Positions 1 to 13,352 of a stretch of 64,000 nt of DNA are shown in pieces. The first letter of the stretch is position 1, and every line of letters begins with the position of its first letter. The notes beneath the pieces are model-generated. The model was not told the origin of the DNA and did not search any database. It saw only the letters and a program-made list of their open reading frames with translations. Made by a program: the position numbers and the translations under genes. Location: contig NC_057769.1 in NCBI RefSeq assembly GCF_010389155.1, forward strand, positions 30,814,735 to 30,878,734, in the 5' to 3' direction. The stretch is from Erigeron canadensis. Taxonomy: Eukaryota > Streptophyta > Magnoliopsida > Asterales > Asteraceae.

Positions 1-804
1 AAGCTATTTAGGGTTGGGGAGCTATGTGGGGTTTTTCTTTCGCACTGTTGTTCGGTACGAGGTAACCGGATCCAGTTTAGTCAAACGACTATCCGTTGTT
101 GGGATGGGACCCCACCATTTGACATTGGAGGGTATATATCTATTTGAACTCACCAGTTAAAAAGAAAAGTTTATTAACTTTATATGGTTATTAGGCATGT
201 GCTTATAGGGAGCATTTTCTTGAAGCTTTTTCACTACCAAAAAGAAATATTTCATACATTTATTATATTATAGGGATAGAATTGAAAATTGTTTAACTAT
301 TATATAAAATATTATATATGTTTTTGTTGTCTTCTTCGATTCACCTGCTAATTAAGATATACACACACTGTGAGACATATACATACACAAAACTATATCT
401 ATACCACACATACACACACACACACACATATATATATATGTGTGTGTGTGTATAAAGCAAAAAAAATAAAAAATAGAAGAAAGGACCCACACCCGAGCGT
501 TTTCGAACTTCTTGGGGGAGAACAAAGGAGAGGACGCAGGGACGAGAACACCGGGTGTCAATAGCGATCGAGCGTCCATAGGTCTTGGGACGCAGCCGGG
601 GACGGTGTATAAGCATCGGCCTTAATTTCTTTCCAAAGGTGTATTACTCGTGAATGACGGGGATCTAGCATACGTCATTTTCACCGAGTCCATGCTATAA
701 AGCTCCCTTATAAACTAGATCTCCAACTTAAACCTTCGTTGAGAAACTCTATCACCCTTTAGGGGATAAGTTCATTATAAGTGAAAATTAAATATAGATG
801 ATCA
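1..804. other. Intergenic, no gene seen
   Basis: No coding region could be supported. Short open frames here are broken and do not resemble any family I know. The stretch holds a CA/TA/TG microsatellite (listed separately) and a relatively GC-rich patch at about 485-620 in otherwise AT-rich DNA. That patch could be a degraded transposon piece, but I did not recognise it. Confidence 0.5.
412..453. repeat. CA-TA-TG palindromic microsatellite
   Basis: A run of CA dinucleotides passes into TA dinucleotides and then into TG dinucleotides. The outer arms are reverse complements, so the tract can fold as one long hairpin. It is a simple-sequence repeat with no sign of function. Confidence 0.9.
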
Positions 805-1325
805 TGTTGGTGCATTTTCGGGTGACAACACCATTATAGAAGTTAGTCTTAAGTCATTTGTATATGTAATTAGTTAAACGATTTGTTTTGTATGTAATAA
901 GGTCAAAAACGACCAAGTTAATTGAAACGGTAACTAGACCGGTCTAGGATAGTCTAGGTTGGTCTAGGTCGACCGGCCTTGGGAGGTCTAGCTAGACCTC
1001 AATGAGCCGAAATGTTATGGATTCATGTCTTGAGTAATAGGTTTCGGTCCATAGTAGTTTAGTATAAATAGAAGATTAAACCTTATGCTTAAGGTTAATC
1101 TCTCTAGTTTGTTTTTTCGGTATTTGGGATCTCGTGTGTTAATTGTAATCGTTATTACCAAATTAATACAAAGCTTCATTATTATCATTCGTATATTGTT
1201 CATCGTTTGTGTATTCGGTTTACCGAATATTGTTTATTGCTAGTGTTCGAGATTTTCCACGCTCAAACACTAATTATCTAATCTCGTAGATCCGGTGCTA
1301 AAGGGACTTTTAGATCACACCAAAC
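805..1325 (+). mobile_element. Possible LTR-like fragment
   Basis: The segment begins with TGTTGGTGCATTTTC, has a TATA-like TATAAATA near 1063 and a run of TCTAGGT-like words at 940-1000, and ends near a CACCAAACA. This resembles the layout of a Ty1/copia LTR. I could not find a convincing target-site duplication, a primer binding site or any gag/pol coding, so both the borders and the class are uncertain. Confidence 0.3.
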
Positions 1326-2657
1326 ATGTCTAAAAAACCCAAAATTTTGTTATTATCTAATTTAGAGTTGGTTCGGGTTTATGTTTATACAACAATATTC
1401 TTGTATGAGATTGAACCTACCGGCGATCCATTTGTTCACTTGCATGATCAATGTCAACCTTATTGGTGGTGTAAATGGTGTTTGTTGTGGACAAAGCATA
1501 CGTTTGTAAACTGACTGTATCGTGCCAATAATTATGAAAATAAACCATGCATCCTTAACAATTTTTGTTCTCACTTACACCAAAAAAAAAAAAAGAAAAA
1601 CCCATTCGTAACGTCATCAATAAATAACACACGAACACCGTCATTCTCAATCTCTTAAGACGGTTTCTAAAAACTTGACCTAATGCCAAAACCGATACAC
1701 TACCACGAACGATGTCTCTAAATACCATTTGCCTCGATGTATTATTAGGAAACACACGTTGAAGTTAATAAGGCAAATCTATAAAACACAAATGTGTACT
1801 TCAACAAAGCACAGAACCAAGCGCAAGTTATGTTCACAAAATCAAAACCACAATACCTCTCACGAACGGTGTCCGCTATACTTGAACATCCACCAAAACG
1901 ACTCTAATGAAATGATAATTGGGTTTCAACGGTCTAGCATACATAGTTACATACTATTAATCCAGTACCGCATCTAACAGTCAAGGCGGAAGGATATAAA
2001 TCATGACATACAAAAAGATTATAGATGATATATTATAATTTACATGTACTTATGAGAACACATCTTAGTAACTAAATATATAGCATCACAACAAATAACA
2101 AAGCACGTTTGAAAACTAAAATTGAGAGGATCTAGATTAAAGATAGCAAGAAGTCATGTATACAAAAGTCTGGAACTTTAGTATAGTGCCAACAAACAAT
2201 TAGGTATTTGATGAAACACACATTATTGATGGCACATTGGCACCACGCAATACAATGAAAACTTGAGCCACAACATATCAAGGATAAAAGAGAGCAAGAA
2301 TAAAACCCACAAAAGGAGAAAATGAAGAAAAGTAAATGTCGTATTCAAACCACAAAACCTGGTGAACAAAAATGTCAGTTGTAGTTAGAATGAGATAGTC
2401 CCCCATAGATGGTGGAAGCATGAGTTGCAGCAACCAAGAGAATAAGACTGAACAGGATGGTAATTACTGCAACAACTAAAAAGATATAAAGATGGCTACA
2501 TGTTTGCATTTCTACAAAAAAAAGGAGATGGCAAGAGTCCAGCTCCTTAAATACAACATTTTGCCCTTCTAGAATTGGCCACAGCCTATGTAAGATTGCA
2601 TTCACATTCTTTACAATATATATAGCTAACATATTAACAAAAACTAATCTTGATTAG
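1326..2657. other. 3' flank of the MOM1-like gene, no gene seen
   Basis: AT-rich sequence downstream of the MOM1-like stop codon on the minus strand. The part nearest 2658 is probably 3' untranslated region. A short minus-strand frame at 2375-2632 is hydrophobic but has no recognisable family and lies just past the stop codon, so I did not call it. Confidence 0.5.
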
Positions 2658-5600
2658 TTAGTCATCATCTGACAAACAAACAAGATCATAGCCAGAAAAT
2701 TGTGTACTACCTGCTCGTATGTTAACCGGACGAGCAGCATCGTCCATATGCACATTAGTTGTCAATGCAGGTTCTCCACTTGTGGGTAGAGATGGAAGCG
2801 GTGACAAGATGGTAGGCAAGCTGCTGGGAGGCGGCGGCGGAGCTGGTATAAAGTAAGGTTCAGAAGGTAGTGGTGGCAGCAGTTCTGGCGAGAATGTTGG
2901 AAGTGGAGGTAACACTGGGGATACAGGGTTTGAGGTTGGTAGGTGGCTACTTGTTACATGACCTGGCACCATCCTCGGATTACTTGCTAGATCAGGAAGT
3001 AGAGATGATGTATCTCTAAATGGTCTAATATGTGTGGGTGGGGCTCGGATTTCATTGCTGGATAGGGGTCGCAGATGTGGGGCCGGAAAACGGAATTCAT
3101 TTCTTGCCATAGGTCGCAGATGTGGGGCTGGAGAACGAACTATTCCGTTAGTTACAGGACGCATAAGTGGGGCTTGAACCCGGATTTCGGTGTTTAATCT
3201 TAGATTTGAAGTAGATACGGAAGGGTTTATAGTGGGTGATCTGTTTGCGATGCTTGAAGGGGTAACTGGACTGTGGCCAGACGTTGGTCGAAGATTGTTT
3301 CTGGGGGTAATTTGGCTGATGTCAGGTGGTGGTCTGCTAGTGACAGGTGTGGTCGAGGAATTAACCCTGGCGATGATGGGTCGTTGGGTAGGTGCGATAG
3401 AGGGGAAGAGTATAGTTGACACGCTGTCAAGGATTATAGGATTGGTATTAGGTGGTGGTCTGATTGGTGTAGTGGAGGCGGTTTGGAGGTTGGCGGTAGG
3501 AGGTGGTGATGGTCTGCTTGGTGGGGTTGAGAAAAGAGCTGACGGCTGGTCAACTATTTGAAGAGGTGGCTGTGGCATCCTTAAGGTTGGTGGTGGTAGC
3601 GGTGGTGGTGATGGCGGCGGCGGCGTTGGTGTTGGTGGATGCAAAGGTGGAGGTGGCGGTAATGGAGGGGGTGAAGATGGAGGCGGCGGTTGCAGTGATG
3701 ATGGTTGTGGTGTCTGTTGGCTTCTGAAAAATTGGCCAGGTGAAGTTGAAGCTGTGCCAAGAGGATGCCTCATAATAGATGAACCAGAAAGCCTATGCAG
3801 TTGCTCCATAAATGCATCTGGAGAGACTGTAGAGAAGAAATGTTAAAGTCTGTCAAAGATGGATATTCTTTTCTACTATTCTTTTCAAATTAACAAAGGA
3901 TAATGGAACACTAAGAATTTTAAAATAAATTTCATACGGAAAAACTCAGGTGTTTCATCATGTAAAGTTAAGCCAGGTACAAGAACAGCCAAAGAGTTGC
4001 GGTGGTGCTAAAGGTCGAAGGTTAAAGGCATGTATGCGTACATCAAAATCAATTTCAATTGTATGTTAAATTAAATAATGTCCATACTACATTATCACTT
4101 TAGCAAATAGATAGCACATGTTCAGTGGAGGTTGAATTAAAGACCATGGATATGCAAAACTTAGTCAAAAGAGAGAACATCTAGAGAACTGTAATTATAT
4201 GACATGTAAAACAGGTTAATCGCATAACAGAATGATTCAAAGGGACAACCTATAGGTTACTCCTGGAAAAAGGATAAGAACTAATTCGGAGAATGTGTAG
4301 CATCAAATTTCGAAGGCAACATTTTTTTAATATCTGCTGGATAAAGGTGGGTAAATGGGCTGGTAGGTTGGCTGGGTAATCAGTCAAAACAAGGAAGTTT
4401 TACTAGCATGTAGAAATGGTTTAGGTCAAATTGGCTAGGCCAGTCGGCCCCCTTTCTAAAAATTTACGAAGAATATTATTAACACAGACAACCCAAAAGG
4501 GCCCACTTTTATAACGATTTTCATGGTAATCGTTTTGATCATATAATTTGATCATATAATGTGAGCAACTATTTATCCATTAAAGATCAAACAAGAACAG
4601 ACACTCCTCTATCCGTGACGAAGTGCCCATATTGACTTTCGCGCATACTATTAGGTGCTTGCTTGTCAGTCCTCTGAAAGACCATCTTTGTCTCATAAAG
4701 GAGTTAACATTAGCCATCAGAGAATCAGAGTTCCACATTGTTTTTAACTTAATTGGAACAATTATTTTCTTTGTTTAGGTAATAAAACTGATAACTTCAT
4801 AATCAGTATATGAGTTGACATTAAATTTATTTATTTTCTAGAAATGTAGACCATATGTTGATCCATACTATGAAAAGTATTAGGTGCATATACTGATTTC
4901 TAAGGATGTCTTCCTTGAGACAAGAAAATAGTCTTCATGATTATGTTTCTTGTTCAAAATAAATAGCAAAAACTATACAGGAATAAAAAACCATATTCAA
5001 TAATTCTATCAAATTTTGCATAGCTATTTCAATCAAAAACAGATATAGCACCAATAACTATGTCAAGTAACCATACCCTGTTGTGTTCCTGAATGACCAA
5101 AAGCAGTATGATCTTGACACTTAGATCTGAAAGCATCTGCTAATACTTTATTCATGAGAACTCGGTTGAGATGTGAATCAATTTCGTTCTTCTTTAAAAC
5201 CGAAGCAGACACTGCATCTTGACTCTTAACCTCATACTTTTGTTTTATATTAGCAATAGTTTCTGCTATCTCCTTCTCACAATCAGATTTTAGATTTTGT
5301 TGCTGCAGAGTAACAAACCCAATAAGATGACGAGAAACAAATATTAAAGGTTCGCTATAAGTTATATATATATCAAACTAAAGACTCACAGTTTCTTCAA
5401 GGGATCTGATAACATTATCCTTCATTGCATTCAGTTGCTCTGCTTCGGCTTGAAGAGGGTTATTAACACTTAACATTCGTGGGCCCACATGGTTAAGGTT
5501 ATCGAGCATATTCAGTTCGGGCCCTGAAGCATTTTGATTCTGGATTCCTAAAGAACCGGGTGGTGCAAGTGCCTCAGGATCCCAAAATGATGAAGGCATG

Positions 5601-8600
5601 TCCGATTGGTTCTCAGCGATCACAGATGATTCATTATTGATTACAGCCAATGAACTAGGATTGGCTTGACCTTCATTATCAGCAACTTCACTGGGTGGAA
5701 GCTGTAAAAGATCAAAAGACTCGTTTTCAATTTCCTGAGAAGACCAAAAGGAGTTTAAATTCCAAGTTTACTTTGCAAGAATTAATGAAAGATGCACAAA
5801 TCAAGATATCTGACAATGCAAATAACCTACCGGAATTGTTGACACTAAATGATGGGGAGCAGGAGAAGCAATTGGCTGAACCAAAAGTACTTTTTCCTGT
5901 GATACATCTGCAGGTAGTGGATTACTACTATTAGGGCCACATGAACCACGGTGGTCTCCACCAGCATGTGATTTATCAGCGCTAATGGTACCATAGTCTG
6001 CATTCTCTTCGTTGCAAATGCCAATTGTATTTCCCATTTCAATAGGGTTGCTATATGCCGCCACATCATTTGGACCAAGCTCAATAACGCTTTCAATAAC
6101 ATGTGAAGCATCTTTGTCATTCTCTTTATTGCAATTTCCAGTATGCGGCACCACATCATTTGGAACAGTCTCATTACCATCTTTAACAGCATGTGACCCC
6201 TCAGGACAGTCAGTGGCATCGTTAGCATTCTCTTGCTTGGAATCATCTTTCAGCACTTCCATTTCAACACATTCAACTGTCCCTGCTACATCACTCTGTA
6301 TGTCATCATGCAATTGTGCCAGTATCTCTCCATCTGATTCACTCAATACAGTTGCATCAGCCCCGGCCTCTGCTACTTCATTCACCCTGAGACCATGACC
6401 TTGTGTCGAAACTTCTCCAATTGGCTCATTCGATACCAGTGTATCATTTGTCTGTTCTGCAGAGATATGAGAGATTGACAGCTCAATGTTGTTTGCAACC
6501 AGCACATTTGGAGCACTCGCGTCAAAGTCAGACATGGGTTCATCGAGACTTAGTGCTTCAATAGGGGCAGGGCTCGCCTCAGGGCTATCATGTCCGGACC
6601 CACGCAAAGGAACTTCAGTGTTAACTGCCACATGTGCTTTGGCTGCCAGTAATTTTGCCTCTAGATCTTTCAGGTGAATCTCCCTCAATCTTTCATGTTC
6701 TTCCATCATATCAGCAAATTCCCTTTTTAATATAGTCAGTTTTTCTGATCTTAGACGGAGATCACTATACAGAGTACGGATATGATTTCTATCCATATTG
6801 TAATCGTTTTCTAACTTTACCCTCTTCTCGTCCCACTCTCTATTAAAGTTGCCAATCTCATCTTGCTCCTTCCCAAAAAAATCTTTGGTTTGCTCTTTAC
6901 ATTTGTTTGGCTCTTCTTTATTTGTTTGGATACGTTGATATTTTTCAGCGTTTAAATTCACCCCTTGAGTTGCAGGAACAACTGCTCTTATGAGATCATC
7001 TATGTCCGTGTGTTCTAAGAATGTCTTCTCTGCTGACTTCAGCTTCTCATACACCATGTTTGCTTCATCTAGCATGCAGCTGGCATTCAAGTGTTTTTTT
7101 GCGATATTAAAGGATTCGCTCCTATCAATTTTGTTTTTCAAAATTGAAGAACCGATCCAACACTAAAACGTGATGGAGTTTATCAGTAAACATATCAAAA
7201 ATGTCAAAGTAAACAAAATTTATGTCAAAAGTTCATACCACTGATATCATGAAAGCTTGTAATGTACTTTGGGCTTCACTGCTCATAATATAATTTTCAA
7301 GGACAAATTCCAGAAAATTTCTCACTATGATCTCCACATCCTCCTGCATTTACAGATCAGTCAATCTACTTATATATTATAGCAGCATAACAAGGATAGC
7401 ATTGATCTAACTAGATATGCTATGTCTGGTTTCCTAAATTGCTGTAAACATCCAAACCCTATATATCAAGTAAATAGAAGTCTCTGTCATTTCTATGAGC
7501 AATAAAGTAAACGGTAAAAGATAGATACGTTGATGACTTTCTCAAGACCTATAGCCACTTGTAGAGGTGGCAATTTCAACCCATTGAGGCCTTCACTCAT
7601 AAATGGGTTGACTTGGGTTGTATTTAATTTCAAATATCTTAGATGGGTCAAAATCAAATGGATGATGGGAGTTAAAAGTCAGCCGAAGTATAGTTTCTAA
7701 TGCAAACACCCTAAATCGTTCTATGTAAAGATTTCGACTTAACTGTAAGAATAGTGTTTTTGTAATCTCAATCAAAGCATTAGCTATTTACAGACAAAAT
7801 TATTGACTAAAAAGAGTTTGTCGGTCAACCCATCCCGACGCTTACAAAAATTTCCCCCATCCAACCAAACCTGATTTAGCCCTTTACCCGAACCACCCAT
7901 CTACAGGATATAAACAAATCATATTAACAAACATACAGAAAACTTGAGGACGTTGCAGAGCTCAGAAACAGTAGGTTTTAAGAAGTCATGAAGACTTTTC
8001 TCATTACTGAAACCAGCGGACTGAGATGGATCACGGGATAATGACCGAGGCTTGTTATGTGCAGGAACCCTGGAACCCCCTGAAACAACATATCAATAAC
8101 TTAAGCTACAAGTCAATGCGACACAAAATAAAGAACATAATATTATTGTTAAAAGATTTCCTATTCACCTTCATTTACACTTCCGGTTTCCCCTTCAATT
8201 ACACATTTTGATTGAGACGGTTCAGCAGTACTATTGACAGTCTTCTTACGTGTCTTTATACCACCACCATCTACAGTACGTGTTCTCTTGGACGAACCCT
8301 CAAAGTAGCGGCGTCGTTTCCTTTGCCGGGGGGTCAAGATAGATACAAACTTCCAAATCGGAGACCGACCTTCCAACAACTTCTTCCAAAATACATGTGG
8401 TTGGTTTCCATCAGGCAAATGAGTACTAATCTCACCATGCAAAGGGATATTTTTACCATAAATTCCACAGTTCTGAACTCTCGTAATGATCGATTTGGAT
8501 GTATCCTTGTTTTCATATTTGTGAGAAACCACGTACAAAAACTCCTCCACCACATCCTTCATAAAATTTTCTTCAGATGAGATGCTAAGAACAGATTGAT

Positions 8601-11600
8601 TATGAAACTTGGCCAGTTTATCAAATAAGTTAGAGGCTCCCCACATGAGCAAGGCATCATATCTATTCCTTATATTCTGCGACCTACTATCAAAAGGCAC
8701 GTTACTCTCAGCAAGTTTTAGAATTTTCTCTTCCAATGTAGATAAGGAATATAAACGGAAAATCATGATCTGCTCCGACTGAGAATCAATTGATAACTTC
8801 TGCAAGGCTCTTAGATCATTTGCCGGATTCAAGTCGCTGTCAAGCATGATGATAATGTCTACTGATTCCAATTTGATGCTTGAATGACATGAACGATGCT
8901 CTAGAAAGAAAATAAATCTACTCATATCATTGTTGAAACTGTTCACAGCAGTTTGCCTTTTTGATGGGGTAATGCCAGACACCACGCACTCATATGAGTC
9001 TTGACCAAACCGTTGATGAGTGTAATCGGTCAATATCACTCCAGATGTAGGAGACTCTTTTGCGGTAACAACGGTAGGCTATATTATACATATAAAAACA
9101 AGAAATCAATAAGGGTTCATGAAATGAGTTGGATTAACTTCATTGAACCTTGAAGTTTAAATGTCATTATATATACCTGAAAAAGAATAAGCACTCTTAG
9201 TTTGCGTTGTTTAACCTCTGCCAGTATGAGGTCAAGAAAATGTAACTTGCCACTTGCTTTAATGCCAACATCCAGTAACATATTATTTTCACGACCCTCC
9301 ATTAATTTACTTTGAAGATTAAGATCCACGAGATAGGGATGATTACAGCACTTCAAGGAAGTATAAAAGAGTGGGATATGATTGATTAGTTACATCTTAA
9401 ACAATGTAAAAATACAATAATCAGAATACCTTAACTTCTTTCCTCAAATTACAACACTAACTAGAATTCGATTAAGAAAACGGCTCCTCGTACGCAGAAG
9501 TGGTTACCTTTTATCGGAAACATGGATGTGTTTAACCATAAACGACTGACGGTTACTAGGAGTGTTACTTTCTAGATAACTTTATGTAAAATTCCTTCCA
9601 TGTCAACTATCTTGACTTATTACATTTTCAATTATCGATGATCTGATTTGATATAAATAAATAACAGATAGTCAAGATTCAAGTAGCATTTGGTTTGTGG
9701 GTTTATGGATAAAGAAGACACTGATTCCCATTAAATTTCTTTGTTTGGTGGGTAACAAATGAAAAAGTAAAAACAAATTCCTACGGATCATCTCTGTTGT
9801 TCTCTCTTATTAACAAGCTTTTTTATACAAAAAAAAAACAAATATGCTTTTGCATGGAAACATGTAGAATTTGTGGCTACACCTAACTATAAAAGAAACT
9901 GAAAATACATGCTAAAAACATAAGCATAATAATGAACACAAACCCATAATATGTTTTTGAATATTTAGTAAAAGAAAGGACTTGAATCACAAAACCAAGT
10001 ACAGGATGCAGAAAATAGTGCTTCTATGAATCACTAAAACAACCTAACAAATATTTTCCAAACAAATCAACACTCAGCTTAAAGCCCACAGTAGTAATAA
10101 TTTATTTCTCTACTCAATTTATATGTATTACTTCAAACTCTCAATCTTCAGTAAAACCAGTGTCAAATATGGTTATAAATATTAGTAGTAATAATTAATT
10201 TCTCTACTCAATGTATATAGTGTCACTTCAAATCTCCTGTTAAAACCAGTATCAAATATGGTTTTAATTCTGTTATATCATATTTAGCTACCATGATAAA
10301 CTAATGAAAAAGATAATGTAAATATGATATTTGGACGGAAGATTTGCTAAAATGGACCAATTATGATGGTTCATAGATCAACCTCCTGTCCTTTTCAACT
10401 AACTGTAACACACTGACACTTGGATATAACGTGTCTCAATCTCATTATTAGGCATATATAGCCTTTTAAGTTCATCTTTTATGTATGTGAATCATTTTCT
10501 TTAAAGTAAGTACAAAGTCGTACGCAATAGGCAGATGACAGCATTGATTGTGAGATGAAAACCAGTTTATTAATGTGATTCTAGGCATTTATATCAGTGT
10601 TGTCAAAGGCGAGCGCCTCTTGCGCCTAGGCGCAAAAGGCGGGCGAGGCGCACCTCCAGCGCCTGAAACCCTAGGCCCAAGTCAACCATGAAAAAGGCGA
10701 TCAACAACGGGCAACTCTGGTAGTCAACGGCGATCAAATTGGTTAAATGGGTCAACATTCGACTAAATCATTCAATATCCGGCCAAATCGTGGCTAGATC
10801 TAATGTTTTCCGGCCAAAATGAGTGACCATAGTTGTTAAAGAAGATAAAAGAAGAGATAGAATATAAAATGGGGGAAGAAGACACAGAGTAGTGACCATA
10901 GTATAATAATTTGAAGTTTTTGGTTGAAAAGTTTGTATTTTTTGAATGATATTTGGTTTTATAAATGACATTTGATTTTTCTTTTACTATTAGTTTTCAC
11001 TATATATAAATATTTTATAATTATTTACTTAGTGCGTTTTTTTTTTCCCGGGCGTGCGCTTTTTTTGCGCCCCTCGCCTTCGCCCTATTTGAGGTCTTTG
11101 CGCTTTGACATCGCCTTCGCTTTTGACAACTATGATTTATATACATAAAAATTACAAATGAAATAATAGAGCAGAGAATTACTTTGCGGTTGGACATAAG
11201 AATGACATGGAGAGCCCCCTCAACAGTATAATTTCTTGAGGATGAACAAAGGTGCATTGCATTAGAAAGTAGGGTAGCACAATACTGCTCAACCTGCACA
11301 TTGGACATCGGGACAGGAACCCAGAATTCAAGAAACTTGGAAGAGTTCAATATATTTCCAGAACTCTGCAGGTTGGCAGCAGCATCATTGTTCCCTGCAT
11401 TCACCGTGACACCTGCTGCTTTGCATGTTCCTATAACCTAAGGCAAGATCAAAACATAAAAACTTGATAGATTTAGCAATGTTTTAACTGCTTCTAACCA
11501 TTGAAGACTTTATTAATATGATCCAGGGTAGTAGGTAATAGAATGAAAGGGAACGTATATTTTTATACAGACAATAAACATTAACAGCCGATACATGAAA

Positions 11601-13352
11601 AGAACATCAAAGGATTGGCCAACCTTCTCAGAAAGGTCGGGTTCCTGCTGATTCTCCAAATCATGGTTAATCCTGCAGAATAAGAGTAAGGATTCACTGT
11701 AGAAGAACTAAAAGAGATGCAAAAAAAACAAACACCACAAGACAATGGCTAGTGGCTAATCGGAGGCTTAAATCATGACCGCATCTTCTATCTAACAGCT
11801 TCCATTGATATTGCTAAAATCATATACCAAAACATGACTCCAACTTGACACAATAATAAAGATGATAGCATCCATAAGACTAGTGATTCGTAGGAACGAA
11901 ACGATATTATAATGGAAATGATAAAAATACAAAGGAAACTAAAAATCAGTAACTTTTAAGAGGTAGATTCTCTCCAACGATATGCTTAGCTTAACCCTTG
12001 ATCAATAAACAAATAAATCATGAAACTCGACTTCTCTCATCCCCTATTTGCTTATTCACGGAAATTACATTATTACATTATCTAATTATAACATTTGATG
12101 CCTAATTTGACCATGGAAATATCACCCTCACCTCAACCTTGTATAAAACAACTCTAAAAAAGGATTGCCCAGTATAAAACGCTACTTTCATGCAAGGTCA
12201 AAAGTTGACTCTCTATCCCCAAGTTCACTTGAACCAATTGGTACCATAAGTAGTGAGGTTTGACAAGAATACCATACTCACCTTGAGAATGATGTGTGGG
12301 AAATGTTGTTACCATTATCTGTGCAGGGACTGCAGGCATAATGATCGATATTCCGCTTAGATGGAGAGCAATCCCCACCAATTTGTTTTTCCAAATAACC
12401 ACTTTCTGCAGACTTACCATCTAGCAGTTTTGTTCGACAAGGATGAGGGACATGTTCACCTTGGTCTGAACCCATCAGCGTTTCGCCCAACAATTCCGCT
12501 TGAGCTTCATTGGGAGACTCTTTCAGCTCCTTATCCTCACCTTACATGCCAAAAAAATAAACAGTAAAGCTTCAGCATTATAATGATAATAGGGACATAA
12601 AGTATTAGAAACAACACCTCCATTTCCGCTAATATTTGCTTGAACCGACTTATCTTGTGCTCTGAGATCCTTGTCATTATCTGTGTGCCAACATAATAAA
12701 AAGGTGTCAACAACTTCTTTCAAAAAAATTTAGTACAAAACCGAGATAACCTATAAAAAGACTAATATAAGTTTTCAAGCTAAGGATGCATTGATGTACA
12801 TTACTTAAAATAGAAAATACTCTGGTTTAGCTACTATTTATTGTAAGAAATATTACTGTTAGATATTATTTATTAATGAAGAGAATAACGGAAAGAACAT
12901 AGCAATACGATATTCACATATGCACCTAGAGGAATCCTCATTTTTTGAGGTTTAAATAAGTCCTTGTAATCACGAGCCGTACTTCTTTTCCTTTTCCTAT
13001 CACCTTTCTCGGCATCCTTCCTTTCCTTCATGTTACCTTCATGAACATCATCTCCACTCATATCTATAACTGTAGGTTTCTCCTCCTTTGAACTAATGTC
13101 CGGAGAAGCAGGAACCTCATCTGACTTTTTGCCTCTATCAGATCTCCTCGAAGGAGATGACCCCATTGTTTTTTCAGCTATCTCTCTCTTCTCAGCTGGA
13201 GATGGGTTTGGCGATGTTTGTTTCTCAACGTGTTTAGACTTTTGGGTATTTGAGAGACATGCAGTTTCTTCATTCTTTGATGATGTTTCTCCATCACCTA
13301 TACTCGAAAGCGTTTCTTTCTTCTTTGACTTGTTAAACAGTAAGTACATCAT
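2658..13352 (-). CDS. MOM1-type silencing protein with partial SNF2 helicase
   Basis: Homolog of MORPHEUS' MOLECULE 1, a plant nuclear protein that keeps transcriptional silencing without large changes in DNA methylation. Coding exons, 5' to 3' on the minus strand: 13352-12926, 12680-12618, 12540-12282, 11672-11624, 11437-11183, 9350-9177, 9078-8169, 8079-7937, 7343-7239, 7162-5831, 5734-5390, 5302-5077, 3826-2658. They total 5457 bases with phase kept throughout, about 1818 aa. Order: a basic Ser/Lys-rich N-terminus; the second SNF2 lobe only (FLEFWVPVPMSNVQVEQYC, then CCNHPYLVD, then QRFGQDSYE and SDLNPANDLRALQK, about residues 290-560); acidic linker; a CMM2-like segment near residues 1355-1429 (VLMNKVLADAFRSKC); and a proline-rich tail. 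The nucleotide-binding lobe is absent, as I recall for the Arabidopsis protein. The N-terminal start is the weakest part, since an upstream exon may be missing. Confidence 0.9.
10595..11134. mobile_element. Non-autonomous hAT element in MOM1-like intron
   Basis: A 540-bp element with terminal inverted repeats CAGTGTTGTCAAAGGCGA and (reverse complement of the far end) CATAGTTGTCAAAAGCGA. It is flanked by the 8-bp direct repeat ATTTATAT at 10587-10594 and 11135-11142. Eight-base duplications and CA-starting ends are typical of hAT transposons. Both ends carry GC-rich words (GGCGC, GCGCC). No transposase is present. It sits in the 1.8-kb intron between the exons ending at 11183 and starting at 9350. 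Confidence 0.85.

Noticed and set aside
341..616. Frames over the CA/TA/TG microsatellite and GC-rich patch
   Set aside because: Driven by simple repeat translation (runs of Thr-His and Val-Cys); no domain.
800..1317. GATCA as a 5-bp duplication around the LTR-like segment
   Set aside because: GATCA occurs at both places, but the segment would then end TTTTA instead of CA, so the duplication is probably chance.
2375..2632. Minus-strand 85-codon hydrophobic frame
   Set aside because: Lies just past the MOM1-like stop, has no known family and is most likely 3' untranslated sequence.
3190..3727. Plus-strand open frames opposite the MOM1-like last exon
   Set aside because: They are the complement of the proline-rich coding exon and only reflect its codon composition.
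5845..6677. Alternative frames across the large MOM1-like exon
   Set aside because: The true frame is fixed by in-phase exons on both sides; these are shadows.
7560..7910. hAT-like element in a MOM1-like intron
   Set aside because: Ends GTAGAGGTGGCAA and (reverse) GTAGATGGGTGG look related, but no 8-bp target duplication could be found.
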